64,000 bases of DNA from an uncultured Spirochaetales bacterium. Its GTDB lineage: Bacteria > Spirochaetota > Spirochaetia > Sphaerochaetales > Sphaerochaetaceae. Both the position numbers and the translations under genes were made by a program. Each line of letters opens with the position of its first letter. Position 1 is the first letter of the stretch. Below, one piece after another: positions 9,255-17,598 of this stretch. The notes under the pieces were generated by a model, which was given only the letters and a program-made list of their open reading frames with translations, was not told the DNA's origin and ran no database searches. The DNA is taken from contig CASENB010000005.1 of NCBI GenBank assembly GCA_949289305.1, forward strand, positions 1 to 64,000. The letters are read 5' to 3'.

Positions 9255-10640
9255 ATGAAAGCTAGGATTAAGGCTATCAAAGAGATGCAACCTTCTAGTG
9301 AAATTATTAGCGCCGAAGGTTGGATTAGGACAAAAAGGGACTCAAAAAGCGTCTGTTTTCTTGATTTGAATGACGGCTCATGCTTAAAAGGCTTGCAGCT
9401 TGTAATAGATAAAGAGAATTTTAAGAATCTAGATCTCCTCGATCAGATCACAACGGGATCTGCTGTAATTGCAAAGGGAGAGATCGTAAAAAGCCAGGGA
9501 AGCGAACAGGGAGTAGAACTTCAGGTGAAGGAGATCGAACTCGTAGGCCCATGCCCTGCAGACTACCCGTTGCAGAAGAAAAGACACACTGTAGAATTCT
9601 TAAGAGAAAAAGCACATCTGAGAGCCAGAACTAACCTATTTGGCGCGGTTACGAGAGTAAGGAACACAATGGCATATGCTATCCATTCTTTCTTCCAGGA
9701 GAACGGTTTCGTATATGTAAACACGCCGTTAATCACTGCTAGCGACTGCGAAGGAGCCGGAGAAATGTTCCAGGTTACGACGCTAGATCTCGAAAACCCT
9801 CCTAGAAAGGAAGACGGAAAGATCGATTACGGCAAGGACTTCTTCGGACGCATGGCAAAACTGACGGTATCAGGTCAGCTGAACGGAGAAACGTATGCAA
9901 TGGCAATGAAGAACATCTATACGTTCGGGCCTACATTCAGGGCTGAAAACAGCAACACTGCACGACACCTTGCAGAGTTCTGGATGGTAGAGCCTGAGAT
10001 GGCTTTCTGCGATCTTTACGGCGATATGGAAGTCGCAGAAAATTTCTTGAAGTACATCTTCAAAGCAGTTCTCGATAAAAACGAAGAGGATATGAGCTTC
10101 TTCGACAACTTCGTAGAAAAAGGCGTCGTATCTACCCTTGAGCATGTGATCACATCTCCGTTCGAACATATGACATACACTGATGCGATCAAAATCCTTG
10201 AAAAAGAGAACTCAAGGTTTGAATATCCTGTCCACTGGGGCTCTGACATTCAAAGCGAACATGAGAGATACCTGACAGAACAGGTTGCGAAACGTCCTGT
10301 TATCGTAACCGATTATCCAAAGGAGATCAAAGCCTTCTATATGAAGATGAACGAGGACGGAAAAACAGTTCGCGGCATGGACGTTTTGGCTCCACGTCTT
10401 GGAGAAATAATCGGAGGAAGCGAGAGAGAGTACCGCTATGATGTTCTAGTTGAAAGAATGAAAGAACTCGGACTAAAAGAAGAGGATTACTGGTGGTATT
10501 TGGATCTCAGAAAATACGGCACAGCTCCTCACGCAGGCTTCGGACTTGGCTTTGAGAGAGCAGTTCAGTATGTAACAGGAGTTGCAAACATCAGAGACGT
10601 CATCCCATATCCAAGATATGTAAAGAATGCGGATTTCTAA
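9255..10640 (+). CDS. asnS: Asparaginyl-tRNA synthetase
   Basis: Charges tRNA-Asn with asparagine. 461 residues, usual length. An OB-fold anticodon domain (about 1-105; [20 protein letters not shown]) is followed by the class II catalytic core: motif 1 around [19 protein letters not shown], motif 2 region [20 protein letters not shown], and motif 3 [15 protein letters not shown]. Presence of AsnRS with AsnA implies direct Asn charging rather than the amidotransferase route for this tRNA. Start is preceded by AGCGAGGAAT, and TTGCCA/TAAATT elements (9193-9222, 18 bp apart) are a possible promoter. A strong terminator follows the stop. Confidence 0.95.
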   Translation: MKARIKAIKEMQPSSEIISAEGWIRTKRDSKSVCFLDLNDGSCLKGLQLVIDKENFKNLDLLDQITTGSAVIAKGEIVKSQGSEQGVELQVKEIELVGPCPADYPLQKKRHTVEFLREKAHLRARTNLFGAVTRVRNTMAYAIHSFFQENGFVYVNTPLITASDCEGAGEMFQVTTLDLENPPRKEDGKIDYGKDFFGRMAKLTVSGQLNGETYAMAMKNIYTFGPTFRAENSNTARHLAEFWMVEPEMAFCDLYGDMEVAENFLKYIFKAVLDKNEEDMSFFDNFVEKGVVSTLEHVITSPFEHMTYTDAIKILEKENSRFEYPVHWGSDIQSEHERYLTEQVAKRPVIVTDYPKEIKAFYMKMNEDGKTVRGMDVLAPRLGEIIGGSEREYRYDVLVERMKELGLKEEDYWWYLDLRKYGTAPHAGFGLGFERAVQYVTGVANIRDVIPYPRYVKNADF

Positions 10641-10642
10641 TC

Positions 10643-10673
10643 AAAGGGGCTTTTTTGCCCCTTTCTTTTTTTC
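10643..10673 (+). terminator. Terminator of asnS
   Basis: AAAGGGGC, six-base loop, GCCCCTTT, then CTTTTTTTT. It begins two bases after the asnS stop codon, so transcripts further right need their own promoter. Confidence 0.9.
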
Positions 10674-10731
10674 AAAAAATATCGCTCTGAGTAATAAAAA
10701 AATTGTGCAATAATTAACCTAAAAATAATAC

Positions 10732-10760
10732 TTGCTATTTTACCTCATACTCATTAAAAT
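10732..10760 (+). promoter_or_regulatory. Candidate promoter of an sRNA gene
   Basis: TTGCTA (10732-10737), 17 bp, TAAAAT (10755-10760). It lies in the gap after the asnS terminator and points at the structured stretch ending in a strong terminator, with no open reading frame between. Confidence 0.45.
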
Positions 10761-10766
10761 ACAGAT

Positions 10767-10941
10767 CGTAATAGCTGAGACATTCCTTATACGGAAACTA
10801 CATAAAATCAAAAAGAATGCTACATGATTAATTCATTAGCATAGATTTATTATAATCTCAGTTATTATTACATACCGCCCTAGCTGTAGTAATGCCATAC
10901 TACCCCAGAAATCCAAATCAACTGCAGCTAGGCGGTTTTTT
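10767..10941 (+). ncRNA. Candidate structured small RNA with intrinsic terminator
   Basis: A roughly 175-nt stretch without a convincing gene, bounded by a -35/-10 pair and by a strong plus-strand terminator. The terminator stem runs ACCGCC (10874-10879), a bulged C, TAGCTGTAGT paired with ACTGCAGCTA and GGCGGT (10921-10936), 16 bp in all around a 30-nt loop, followed by eight T. Upstream is a second hairpin, AATGCTA ... TAGCAT around 10817-10843, and TTCC/GGAA around 10788. A second TAGCTG near 10774 could compete for the CAGCTA half of the terminator, which would allow conditional termination, but no gene follows on this strand. I recognise no known RNA family. Function unknown; existence is inference from promoter, folding and T-tract. 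Confidence 0.45.
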
Positions 10942-11469
10942 TTATTTCAATCTGTTTAAAAGAAGATCGAATGAATTTGCAAATTTCTGATAGTCCCCCT
11001 CTTTCAGCCTTCTCTGTTTTTCTTCATTTATTCCCATTTCACGAAAAGCCATCATATACTCTCTCTGACTCATTCTCTCTCTAATATTCTCTTTAGTGTA
11101 AATCTCTCCCCTATCGTCCAAAGCGACTGCACCTTTTTCAATCGATCTAAAAGAAAGCGGAACATCATGGCTTATTAGAAGATCCCCTGCCTCAATCATC
11201 TCGACGATCCTATCGTCTGCGCTATTCTCGCCGCTTTCAACGATTATCATCCTTATTGTAGAATCGATCTTCCTAATTTCATCTTTTTCAAGAACTCCTC
11301 TAAAGGGGGCTCTTAACTTATCCTTATGGTTCTTTATCGCCTCTCTAACATCCGGCAAATCTCTATCTGCGACAAAAAAAACGGCCAAGTCCTCTTTGAT
11401 AGCTCTTGCAAGCACTATCTTTTTCTCCCTGACAGGAAGAGAATCCGCATCTACAAAAACTTTAAACAT
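10942..11469 (-). CDS. UPF0178 family protein, YaiI/YqxD-like (PIN-like fold)
   Basis: 175 residues matching the YaiI/YqxD family of uncharacterised bacterial proteins that share a PIN/FLAP-like nuclease fold. Seen: the starting FKVFVDADSLPV with the paired acidic residues, DDRIVEMIEAGDLLISHDVPL (second acidic cluster), VALDDRGEIYT and the terminal FANSFDLLLNRL. Members are usually about 150-160 residues. Its 3' end abuts the terminator of the candidate sRNA on the other strand. It is divergent from the phosphofructokinase gene. Confidence 0.85.
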   Translation of the reverse strand: MFKVFVDADSLPVREKKIVLARAIKEDLAVFFVADRDLPDVREAIKNHKDKLRAPFRGVLEKDEIRKIDSTIRMIIVESGENSADDRIVEMIEAGDLLISHDVPLSFRSIEKGAVALDDRGEIYTKENIRERMSQREYMMAFREMGINEEKQRRLKEGDYQKFANSFDLLLNRLK

Positions 11470-11519
11470 GCTTCAATAATATGAAAAAGACAATAAATTG
11501 AAAATAAGAGTTCTTTCAG

Positions 11520-11548
11520 TTGCCTAACGACTTTGAAACAATTAGAAT
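11520..11548 (+). promoter_or_regulatory. Promoter of the PPi-phosphofructokinase gene
   Basis: TTGCCT (11520-11525), 17 bp, TAGAAT (11543-11548). The gene begins 28 bp downstream behind AAAAGGAG. Confidence 0.6.
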
Positions 11549-11575
11549 GAAAAAAGATTAAAAAGGAGATTAAGC

Positions 11576-13237
11576 ATGGAATTATCACCACTACAGAAGG
11601 CACGATACAGCTACGAGCCAAAACTTCCTGAAATACTAAAAAACGACATTTCTAAAATTGTTGCTACAGAGGGAGAAGTAACTGAATCTGTTTCTGATCA
11701 GGATAAAATCAAAGCACTCTTTCCAAAAACTTACGGAATGAGGGAAGTAAGCTTCACGCTTTCAAAAGACAGCAATAAGGCTGAAAAGAAAAACGTCGCA
11801 GTAATTCTATCTGGAGGACAAGCGCCCGGAGGACACAATGTAATTACTGGTCTTTACGACGCACTAAAGAAAGACAACAAGGAAAGCACGCTGATCGGGT
11901 TTAAAAACGGACCGTCAGGATTGTTGGAAGATAAGTATATTGAATTTACAGATAGCTATATCGACAGTTTCAGAAATACAGGAGGATTCGATATTATCGG
12001 ATCTGGAAGGACGAAACTTGAGACTGAAGAGCAGTTCGAAGTCGCAATAAAGGTTGCTGAAAAGCATAATCTGAATGCAATCGTTATCATAGGCGGAGAC
12101 GACTCTAATACGAATGCTGCGGTGCTTGCGGAATACTTCCTTGAAAAAGGCTCTAAGTGCCAGGTAATCGGATGTCCGAAGACGATCGACGGCGATTTGA
12201 AAAACGATGTAATAGAGATCTCATTTGGATTTGACACTGCGACGAAAACATATTCTGAGTTGATTGGAAATATCGAACGTGATGCGAACTCTGCTAAAAA
12301 ATACTGGCACTTTATACGCGTAATGGGAAGAAGTGCAAGCCATATCGCACTTGAATGCGCACTTGAGACTCAGCCTAACATCTGTTTCATCTCAGAAGAG
12401 GTTGAGAAGAAAAACATGAGCCTTGAGGATATCGCAGATCAGGTAGTTGCTAGTGTTGTAAAGAGAAGCGAAAACGGCGAGAACTTCGGCGTTGCAATCA
12501 TTCCAGAAGGCTTAATAGAGTTCGTACCTGAAGTTAAGAAGCTTATCAGCGAACTGAATGACATTATGGCGATTGATGAGAAGGAGTTCAACGAGCTTGA
12601 TGCATGGGAAAGCAAATACGAGTTCATGCAAAAGAAACTTACATTAGACAGTTTCAAAGTGTTCTCTTTCCTTCCATTAGAAATTGAGAAACAGCTTCTA
12701 ATGGATAGAGATCCCCATGGAAACGTTCAAGTTTCAAGAATTGAGACAGAGAAACTTATTATTTCAATCGTTGAAAAGAAACTTGCTGACTTAAAGAAAG
12801 AGGGAAAATACAAAGGAAAATTCAGCGCATTAAGCCACTTCTTCGGATATGAGGGAAGATGTGCGTTCCCGTCTAATTTCGATGCCGACTACTGCTATAG
12901 CCTTGGATATAATGCATATATGCTTTTAAGAGAAGGCTACACAGGCTATATCTCGGCAATCACCAACCTCAGCAAGCCAAGCAAAGAATGGAAGGCAGGA
13001 GGCATGCCGATTGTAAAAATGTTCAATCTTGAGCAAAGGCACGGAAAACTCAAGCCAGTAATTAAGAAAGCGCTTGTAGAGCTTGATGGCGCGCCATTTA
13101 AGTATTTTGCAGAAAGACGTGACGAATGGGCGGAAAAAACCCTTTACACCTACCCTGGCGCAATTCAGTATTACGGTCCTGAGAGCGTTTGCGATATAAC
13201 GACACGAACGCTTGCATTAGAACAAGGTGGAAAATAA
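11576..13237 (+). CDS. pfp: Diphosphate--fructose-6-phosphate 1-phosphotransferase
   Basis: Reversible glycolytic enzyme that phosphorylates fructose-6-phosphate with pyrophosphate. At 553 residues it is the long form found in spirochaetes and plants, not the 320-residue ATP enzyme. Seen: [15 protein letters not shown] (79-90), GGDDSNTNA (173-181) and the catalytic PKTIDGDL (201-208). The second Asp in GGDDS, where ATP enzymes have Gly, is the established determinant for pyrophosphate. [13 protein letters not shown] binds the sugar phosphate. A GGAG site and promoter precede it; a strong terminator follows, so it is monocistronic. Confidence 0.95.
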   Translation: MELSPLQKARYSYEPKLPEILKNDISKIVATEGEVTESVSDQDKIKALFPKTYGMREVSFTLSKDSNKAEKKNVAVILSGGQAPGGHNVITGLYDALKKDNKESTLIGFKNGPSGLLEDKYIEFTDSYIDSFRNTGGFDIIGSGRTKLETEEQFEVAIKVAEKHNLNAIVIIGGDDSNTNAAVLAEYFLEKGSKCQVIGCPKTIDGDLKNDVIEISFGFDTATKTYSELIGNIERDANSAKKYWHFIRVMGRSASHIALECALETQPNICFISEEVEKKNMSLEDIADQVVASVVKRSENGENFGVAIIPEGLIEFVPEVKKLISELNDIMAIDEKEFNELDAWESKYEFMQKKLTLDSFKVFSFLPLEIEKQLLMDRDPHGNVQVSRIETEKLIISIVEKKLADLKKEGKYKGKFSALSHFFGYEGRCAFPSNFDADYCYSLGYNAYMLLREGYTGYISAITNLSKPSKEWKAGGMPIVKMFNLEQRHGKLKPVIKKALVELDGAPFKYFAERRDEWAEKTLYTYPGAIQYYGPESVCDITTRTLALEQGGK

Positions 13238-13240
13238 TTC

Positions 13241-13268
13241 AAAAGAGGGCTTCAGCCCTCTTTTCTTT
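13241..13268 (+). terminator. Terminator of pfp
   Basis: AAAAGAGGGC, loop TTCA, GCCCTCTTTT, then CTTTTC. Directly after the stop codon. Confidence 0.9.
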
Positions 13269-13444
13269 TCCCCTTTTCCTCCTCCTGCATGGGGAAGGAG
13301 TAGAATAAGCACGGCTGTTTTGTGCTAAAATGCCTTATGGAAGATGTGTTAACAACTTCATTCTACCATCTGAACTTGTGAGGTTCGATTCCATTTGAGT
13401 GCTTTTATTTTAATAACTTATCTGTCCATTCTTCATTTGCGACA

Positions 13445-13491
13445 TAAAAATAGAGCTGCACAAAAGTCATTGCAGACTTTTTTACAGCCCC
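13445..13491 (-). terminator. Terminator of yhbY
   Basis: On the minus strand GGGCTG and AAAAAGTC pair with GACTTTTG and CAGCTC around TGCAAT, with a small internal loop, followed by TATTTTTA. It lies 14 bp past the yhbY stop. Confidence 0.75.
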
Positions 13492-13504
13492 TTTACTTAA
13501 AAAA

Positions 13505-13798
13505 TTAAAGCTTATAAATTCGATCAGGATCTTTGGAATCCTGGCGGAAAAATACGGTAGTGAATCCTGTTGTTGCGACTATTGTCGATTTTGTCTTTTT
13601 CTCTAGTTCTCTTGACAGCTCGTCTATCTCATCTTTGAAAGAATGAAATCTGACTTTTACTAGTTCATGACAGTCTAACGCTTCATCTAAAGCTTTTACA
13701 ACGGAATCGCTAACGCCTTCCTTTCCTACCGATACGATTGGATCTAACTCTTGCGCATGCGAGCGTAAGAACGCTCTCTGATAACTCTTAAGTTCCAT
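13505..13798 (-). CDS. yhbY: CRM-domain RNA-binding protein YhbY
   Basis: 97-residue ribosome-associated protein with a single CRM domain, linked in other bacteria to maturation of the large ribosomal subunit. Seen: LKSYQRAFLRSHAQELDPIV, VGKEGVSDSVVKALDEAL with the GxxG-like loop, HELVKVRFHSF and a C-terminal strand before a basic tail. Length and order match YhbY. It is a single-gene unit with its own terminator. Confidence 0.9.
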   Translation of the reverse strand: MELKSYQRAFLRSHAQELDPIVSVGKEGVSDSVVKALDEALDCHELVKVRFHSFKDEIDELSRELEKKTKSTIVATTGFTTVFFRQDSKDPDRIYKL

Positions 13799-13831
13799 AA
13801 CTAAATTATTTATACACTAGAATAAGGCAAG

Positions 13832-13872
13832 GGGCAAGTGAAATATTGTTTCATTTTTGCTCACCTGCCCCA
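13832..13872 (-). terminator. Possible terminator of the second acyl-AMP ligase
   Basis: GGGGCA (13832-13837) pairs with TGCCCC (13867-13872), with an inner GTGA/TCAC pairing. In the minus direction the following bases (TTGCCTTATT) are only weakly T-rich, so termination here is uncertain. Confidence 0.35.
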
Positions 13873-13884
13873 AATTATAATAAA

Positions 13885-15609
13885 TCAGTCCTTAAAAAGC
13901 TTTACAACTTCGTTTCTCTTGATCTTCTTCGTGCTTGTCATCGGAAGCGGAGACGAAGAGATGTCAACTCTCGTGATCTTCTTGTAGCTTTGAAGATCTT
14001 TGTTGACCTCGCTTATAATCTCATTCAATTTCTTTTTCAGATCATCTTCGCTCTTATATGTCTTTCTTGCAGCATCGCTTGGGTATATTATAGCCCTAAC
14101 ACCCTCAGCTTTCGTCTCTTTGTTTTGAAGGTATCCGATAATGCAGATCTGATCTATCTCGTCATAGAGCTGGAAATGATCTTCAATCTCTTCAGGGAAA
14201 ACGTTCTTTCCGCCATCCGTTACGATAACGCTCTTAGCCCTGCCTGTTAGATAAAGGTAGTCTTTGTCGTCAGTATGTCCGATATCCCCAGTATTAAGCC
14301 ATCCGTCAGCGCTTAGGACCTCTTTCGTAGCCTCTTCGTTCTTATAATAGCCTTTCATGACCATTGGACCTTTTATATAGATTTCTCCATTGCCATCGCT
14401 ATCTGGATTTACGATCTTGACCTGGCACTCAGGAAGAGCCTTGCCTACGCTGCTTTCAATATAAGCATAGGTTGGATTGAGGTGCGTTACAGGACTTGTC
14501 TCAGTAAGGCCATACCCCTGGACAAAATTTACTCCAAGCTGGTTAAACATCTTGAATGTTGAAGCAGGTAGAGGACCTCCGCCGCAGATGCATGTCCTGA
14601 TATTCTCCATGCTGAGCTGTTTTAAAAGGAATTTGAAAAGTCTCTTTCCAATATTTATATTGAACACTTTCTTAATTGCGCCGGACAAAGTCATAAGGAA
14701 TCTAATGATGCCGTAAACTATTATGCCTTTTTTTCTTACGCCCTGCATTAAAGCGGCTATCATCTTGTTAAAGAGCATAGGGACAGCTAAAAACTGAGTA
14801 ACCTTACCATCTCTGAGTTCTTTTAAAATCTGGGAAACGACAAGCTTCTTTCCAAAGACAGTGCATGCGCCTACGCTGAACGACTCAAACATTACTGCAA
14901 GCATCGTATAAGAGTGATGAATCGGAAGAATCGCATAGAATACGTCATCTGGATAAAACGTTATGTTTCCCTGCGCAAGGTAGCAGTCTGCAACAAGGTT
15001 GTCGTTAGTAAGCATAACGCCTTTTGGCGTCCCTGTTGTTCCAGATGTAAACAGTATCGCAGCAACTTCATCGCTTTTAGCCTCAAAACCTTCTCTCTCA
15101 GGGCCATTTAAATCTAGAACATACTTATAGCCGTCATCACAAGGCTCGAGAGAAATCTTTTCTATAAGTCCAACAGATCCGTCTAAGTCTATATTATCTA
15201 TTCTGTCATGATCGATAAAAAGGCATCTTACGTCTCCGAAACGAAGAAAAGTCTCCATCTCACTATCTTTCAATTGAATATCCAGCGGAACGACGATACA
15301 GCCTGAATAGATGATGGCAAGATAAGAGAGGGCCCACTGAGGGCTGTTTTTACCGCTTACGGCGATCTTATCGCCTTTCTTAACGCCTAATGAAAGCAGA
15401 TAATAAGAAATCTCTTCAATCTTCTTTTCAGCCTCTTCATATGTAAAAGAGATCGTTTTCGGAGAAAAGGCCTTGAAACAATCATTTTTAGGATATCTCA
15501 TGACTGATATGTGGAACATAGTTTTCACATTCGGCCATCTTCCATCAAACTCTTTTCCTCTGTAAGCATCAAGGAAATCCCAAGACTTTCCCTTATTCTT
15601 TCCTGCCAT
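13885..15609 (-). CDS. Long-chain acyl-CoA synthetase, tandem copy 2
   Basis: 574-residue AMP-forming ligase, by family activating a fatty acid to its CoA thioester. Seen: AILFTSGTTGTPKGVMLT, CGGGPLPAS, the A5 motif GYGLTETSPVTHLNP, GWLNTGDIGHTD, GRAKSVIVTDGGKNVFP and the terminal KIKRNEVV catalytic lysine. It is a close paralogue of the gene directly upstream at 15736-17451; long blocks are identical at protein and DNA level, as in the last 60 codons. The pair is a recent tandem duplication. Both lack the extended linker seen in the 6.4-kb copy, so substrate preference may differ. Confidence 0.88.
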   Translation of the reverse strand: MAGKNKGKSWDFLDAYRGKEFDGRWPNVKTMFHISVMRYPKNDCFKAFSPKTISFTYEEAEKKIEEISYYLLSLGVKKGDKIAVSGKNSPQWALSYLAIIYSGCIVVPLDIQLKDSEMETFLRFGDVRCLFIDHDRIDNIDLDGSVGLIEKISLEPCDDGYKYVLDLNGPEREGFEAKSDEVAAILFTSGTTGTPKGVMLTNDNLVADCYLAQGNITFYPDDVFYAILPIHHSYTMLAVMFESFSVGACTVFGKKLVVSQILKELRDGKVTQFLAVPMLFNKMIAALMQGVRKKGIIVYGIIRFLMTLSGAIKKVFNINIGKRLFKFLLKQLSMENIRTCICGGGPLPASTFKMFNQLGVNFVQGYGLTETSPVTHLNPTYAYIESSVGKALPECQVKIVNPDSDGNGEIYIKGPMVMKGYYKNEEATKEVLSADGWLNTGDIGHTDDKDYLYLTGRAKSVIVTDGGKNVFPEEIEDHFQLYDEIDQICIIGYLQNKETKAEGVRAIIYPSDAARKTYKSEDDLKKKLNEIISEVNKDLQSYKKITRVDISSSPLPMTSTKKIKRNEVVKLFKD

Positions 15610-15712
15610 CTTTGCACTCCATCACTTATTTTAATTTACATTTTACGAAAAACTGTAATTTTATACTACTTTTTTCTGAACAAGAAAAGAGCAACGCTGA
15701 AAAATCATGAAT

Positions 15713-15733
15713 AAAGCCCTCGATGAGGGCCTT
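15713..15733 (-). terminator. Terminator of the first tandem acyl-AMP ligase
   Basis: On the minus strand AAGGCCCTC, loop ATC, GAGGGCTTT (9 bp, one G-U), then ATTCATGATTTTT. It separates the two paralogues, which may therefore be transcribed separately. Confidence 0.6.
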
Positions 15734-15735
15734 AC

Positions 15736-17451
15736 TCAATCAGCAAAAAGCTTTACAACTTCGTTTCGCTTGATCTTCTTCGTACTTGTCATCGGAAGCG
15801 GAGATGAAGAGATGTCAACTCTCGTGATCTTCTTGTAACTCTGAATTTCCTTATTAACAGCACTTACGATCTCATCCATCCTCTTTTTCAGATCTTCTTC
15901 GCTCTTGTATGTCTTTCTTGCCGCATCGCTTGGATAGATTATCGCTCTTATTCCTTCAGCTTTCGTCTCTTTGTTTTGAAGGTATCCGATGATGCAGATC
16001 TGATCTATCTCGTCAAACAGCTGGAAATGATCTTCAATCTCTTCAGGGAAAACGTTCTTTCCTCCATCCGTTACGATAACGCTCTTAGCCCTGCCTGTTA
16101 GATAGAGATAGCCTTTATCGTCCTCATGGCCTACATCACCCGTATTAAGCCATCCGTCAGCGCTAAGGACCTCTTTCGTAGCCTCTTCGTTCTTGTAATA
16201 CCCTTTCATGACCATAGGTCCCTTTATATAGATTAGGCCGTTTCCATCGCTGTCAGGATCTACAATCTTTACTTCACAGCCTGGGATTTTCTTTCCAACG
16301 CTGCTTTCGATATAAGCATATGTAGGGTTTAGATGGGTTATCGGGCTAGTCTCCGTCAGGCCATAGCCTTGCACGAAATCTATTCCAAGTTGATTGAACA
16401 TCTTGAATGTCGACGCAGGAAGAGGACCGCCTCCGCATATACAGATTCTGTTAGTATCTAGAGACAGATTTTTAAGAAGGAAGGAGAACATCTTTTTTCC
16501 AATGTTTATATTAAACACCTTCTTAATGGCTCCGGAAAGAGACATCATGAACCTTATAAGGCCGTAAACTATTACGCCTTTTTTTCTTACGCCCTGCATT
16601 AAAGCCGCTATCATCTTGTTAAAGAGCATAGGAACAGCAAGGAACATCGTGACTTTTCCCTCTTTCAGTTCTTTTAGAATCTGCGATACCACGAGCTTCT
16701 TTCCAAATACCGTACAGCATCCAGCGCTAAAACTCTCTATGAATACCGCAAGCATCGTATAGGCGTGATGAATAGGAAGGATTGCATAGAATACGTCGCT
16801 TGGATATAGCGTCATATTTCCCTGAGCAAGGTAGCAGTCAGAAACGAGATTGCTGTGCGTAAGCATTACGCCTTTAGGCGTTCCAGTCGTGCCAGATGTA
16901 AAAAGTATTGCTGCAATATCTTCGCCATCAGCGCAAAATCCTTCCTTCTCTTCACCGTTTAAATCGAGAACGTATTTGTAGCTTGAGCCAGGCTCGAGAG
17001 AGATTTTTTCAATAATTTCCAATCCTTTTCCGATATTGTCTATTCTATCCTTGTCTATGAAGATCCTTGATACCCCGCCAAAAGACATCAGAGTATCCAT
17101 CTCACTGTCTTTAAGCTGAATATCTAAAGGGACTACGATGCATCCTGCATATATGATGCCTAAATATGCAATCGCCCACTCTGGACTGTTTTTACCGCTT
17201 ACTGCGATCTTATCGCCTTTTTTCACTCCTTGGGATAAAAGATAGTAAGAAACCTCTTTTATCTTTTTTTCAGCCTCCGCATATGTAAAGACCATGTATT
17301 TAGGAGAGAAAGCCTTAAAGCATTCATTATTTTTAAAACGCAAGACAGAGATATGGAACATCTCTTTAAGCGTTGGCCATTTTCCATTGAATTCCTTTCC
17401 TCTGTATTCATCTAAAAACGCCCAAGGAAGGGCTTCATTTTTCTTTACCAT
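15736..17451 (-). CDS. Long-chain acyl-CoA synthetase, tandem copy 1
   Basis: 571-residue AMP-forming ligase with the same motif set as its downstream paralogue: AILFTSGTTGTPKGVMLTH, ICGGGPLPAST, GYGLTETSPITHLNP, GWLNTGDVGHED, and the terminal KIKRNEVV. Differences from copy 2 are spread over the N-terminal half (for example the EIIEKISLEPGSS region), whereas the C-terminal adenylation and lid regions are almost identical, which suggests gene conversion or selection on the lid. No signal peptide. Start at ATG 17451; the spacing to upstream signals is open. Confidence 0.88.
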   Translation of the reverse strand: MVKKNEALPWAFLDEYRGKEFNGKWPTLKEMFHISVLRFKNNECFKAFSPKYMVFTYAEAEKKIKEVSYYLLSQGVKKGDKIAVSGKNSPEWAIAYLGIIYAGCIVVPLDIQLKDSEMDTLMSFGGVSRIFIDKDRIDNIGKGLEIIEKISLEPGSSYKYVLDLNGEEKEGFCADGEDIAAILFTSGTTGTPKGVMLTHSNLVSDCYLAQGNMTLYPSDVFYAILPIHHAYTMLAVFIESFSAGCCTVFGKKLVVSQILKELKEGKVTMFLAVPMLFNKMIAALMQGVRKKGVIVYGLIRFMMSLSGAIKKVFNINIGKKMFSFLLKNLSLDTNRICICGGGPLPASTFKMFNQLGIDFVQGYGLTETSPITHLNPTYAYIESSVGKKIPGCEVKIVDPDSDGNGLIYIKGPMVMKGYYKNEEATKEVLSADGWLNTGDVGHEDDKGYLYLTGRAKSVIVTDGGKNVFPEEIEDHFQLFDEIDQICIIGYLQNKETKAEGIRAIIYPSDAARKTYKSEEDLKKRMDEIVSAVNKEIQSYKKITRVDISSSPLPMTSTKKIKRNEVVKLFAD

Positions 17452-17572
17452 GTTATCCTCCGTATTTTTACGGTATTACATTTTATGTAAATAACGATAC
17501 CAATACCATAGTCTGCTGGTAGTTATTATTAACTATCTTATCATATGGTTATAAATCATAGGGATTCAGACA

Positions 17573-17596
17573 AGAAAAGGCCTCTCCGAGGCCTTG
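17573..17596 (-). terminator. Terminator of the pst-pho operon
   Basis: On the minus strand AAGGCCTC, loop GGA, GAGGCCTT, then TTCTTG. It lies two bases beyond the phoR stop and closes the phosphate operon. Confidence 0.75.
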
Positions 17597-17598
17597 TT

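Noticed and set aside
13316..13409. Stretch containing GGTTCGATTCC and AAGCAC ... GTGCTT, reminiscent of a tRNA T-arm and acceptor stem
   Set aside because: No D-arm, T-stem pairing is poor and no anticodon stem could be placed; at most a decayed tRNA or chance.
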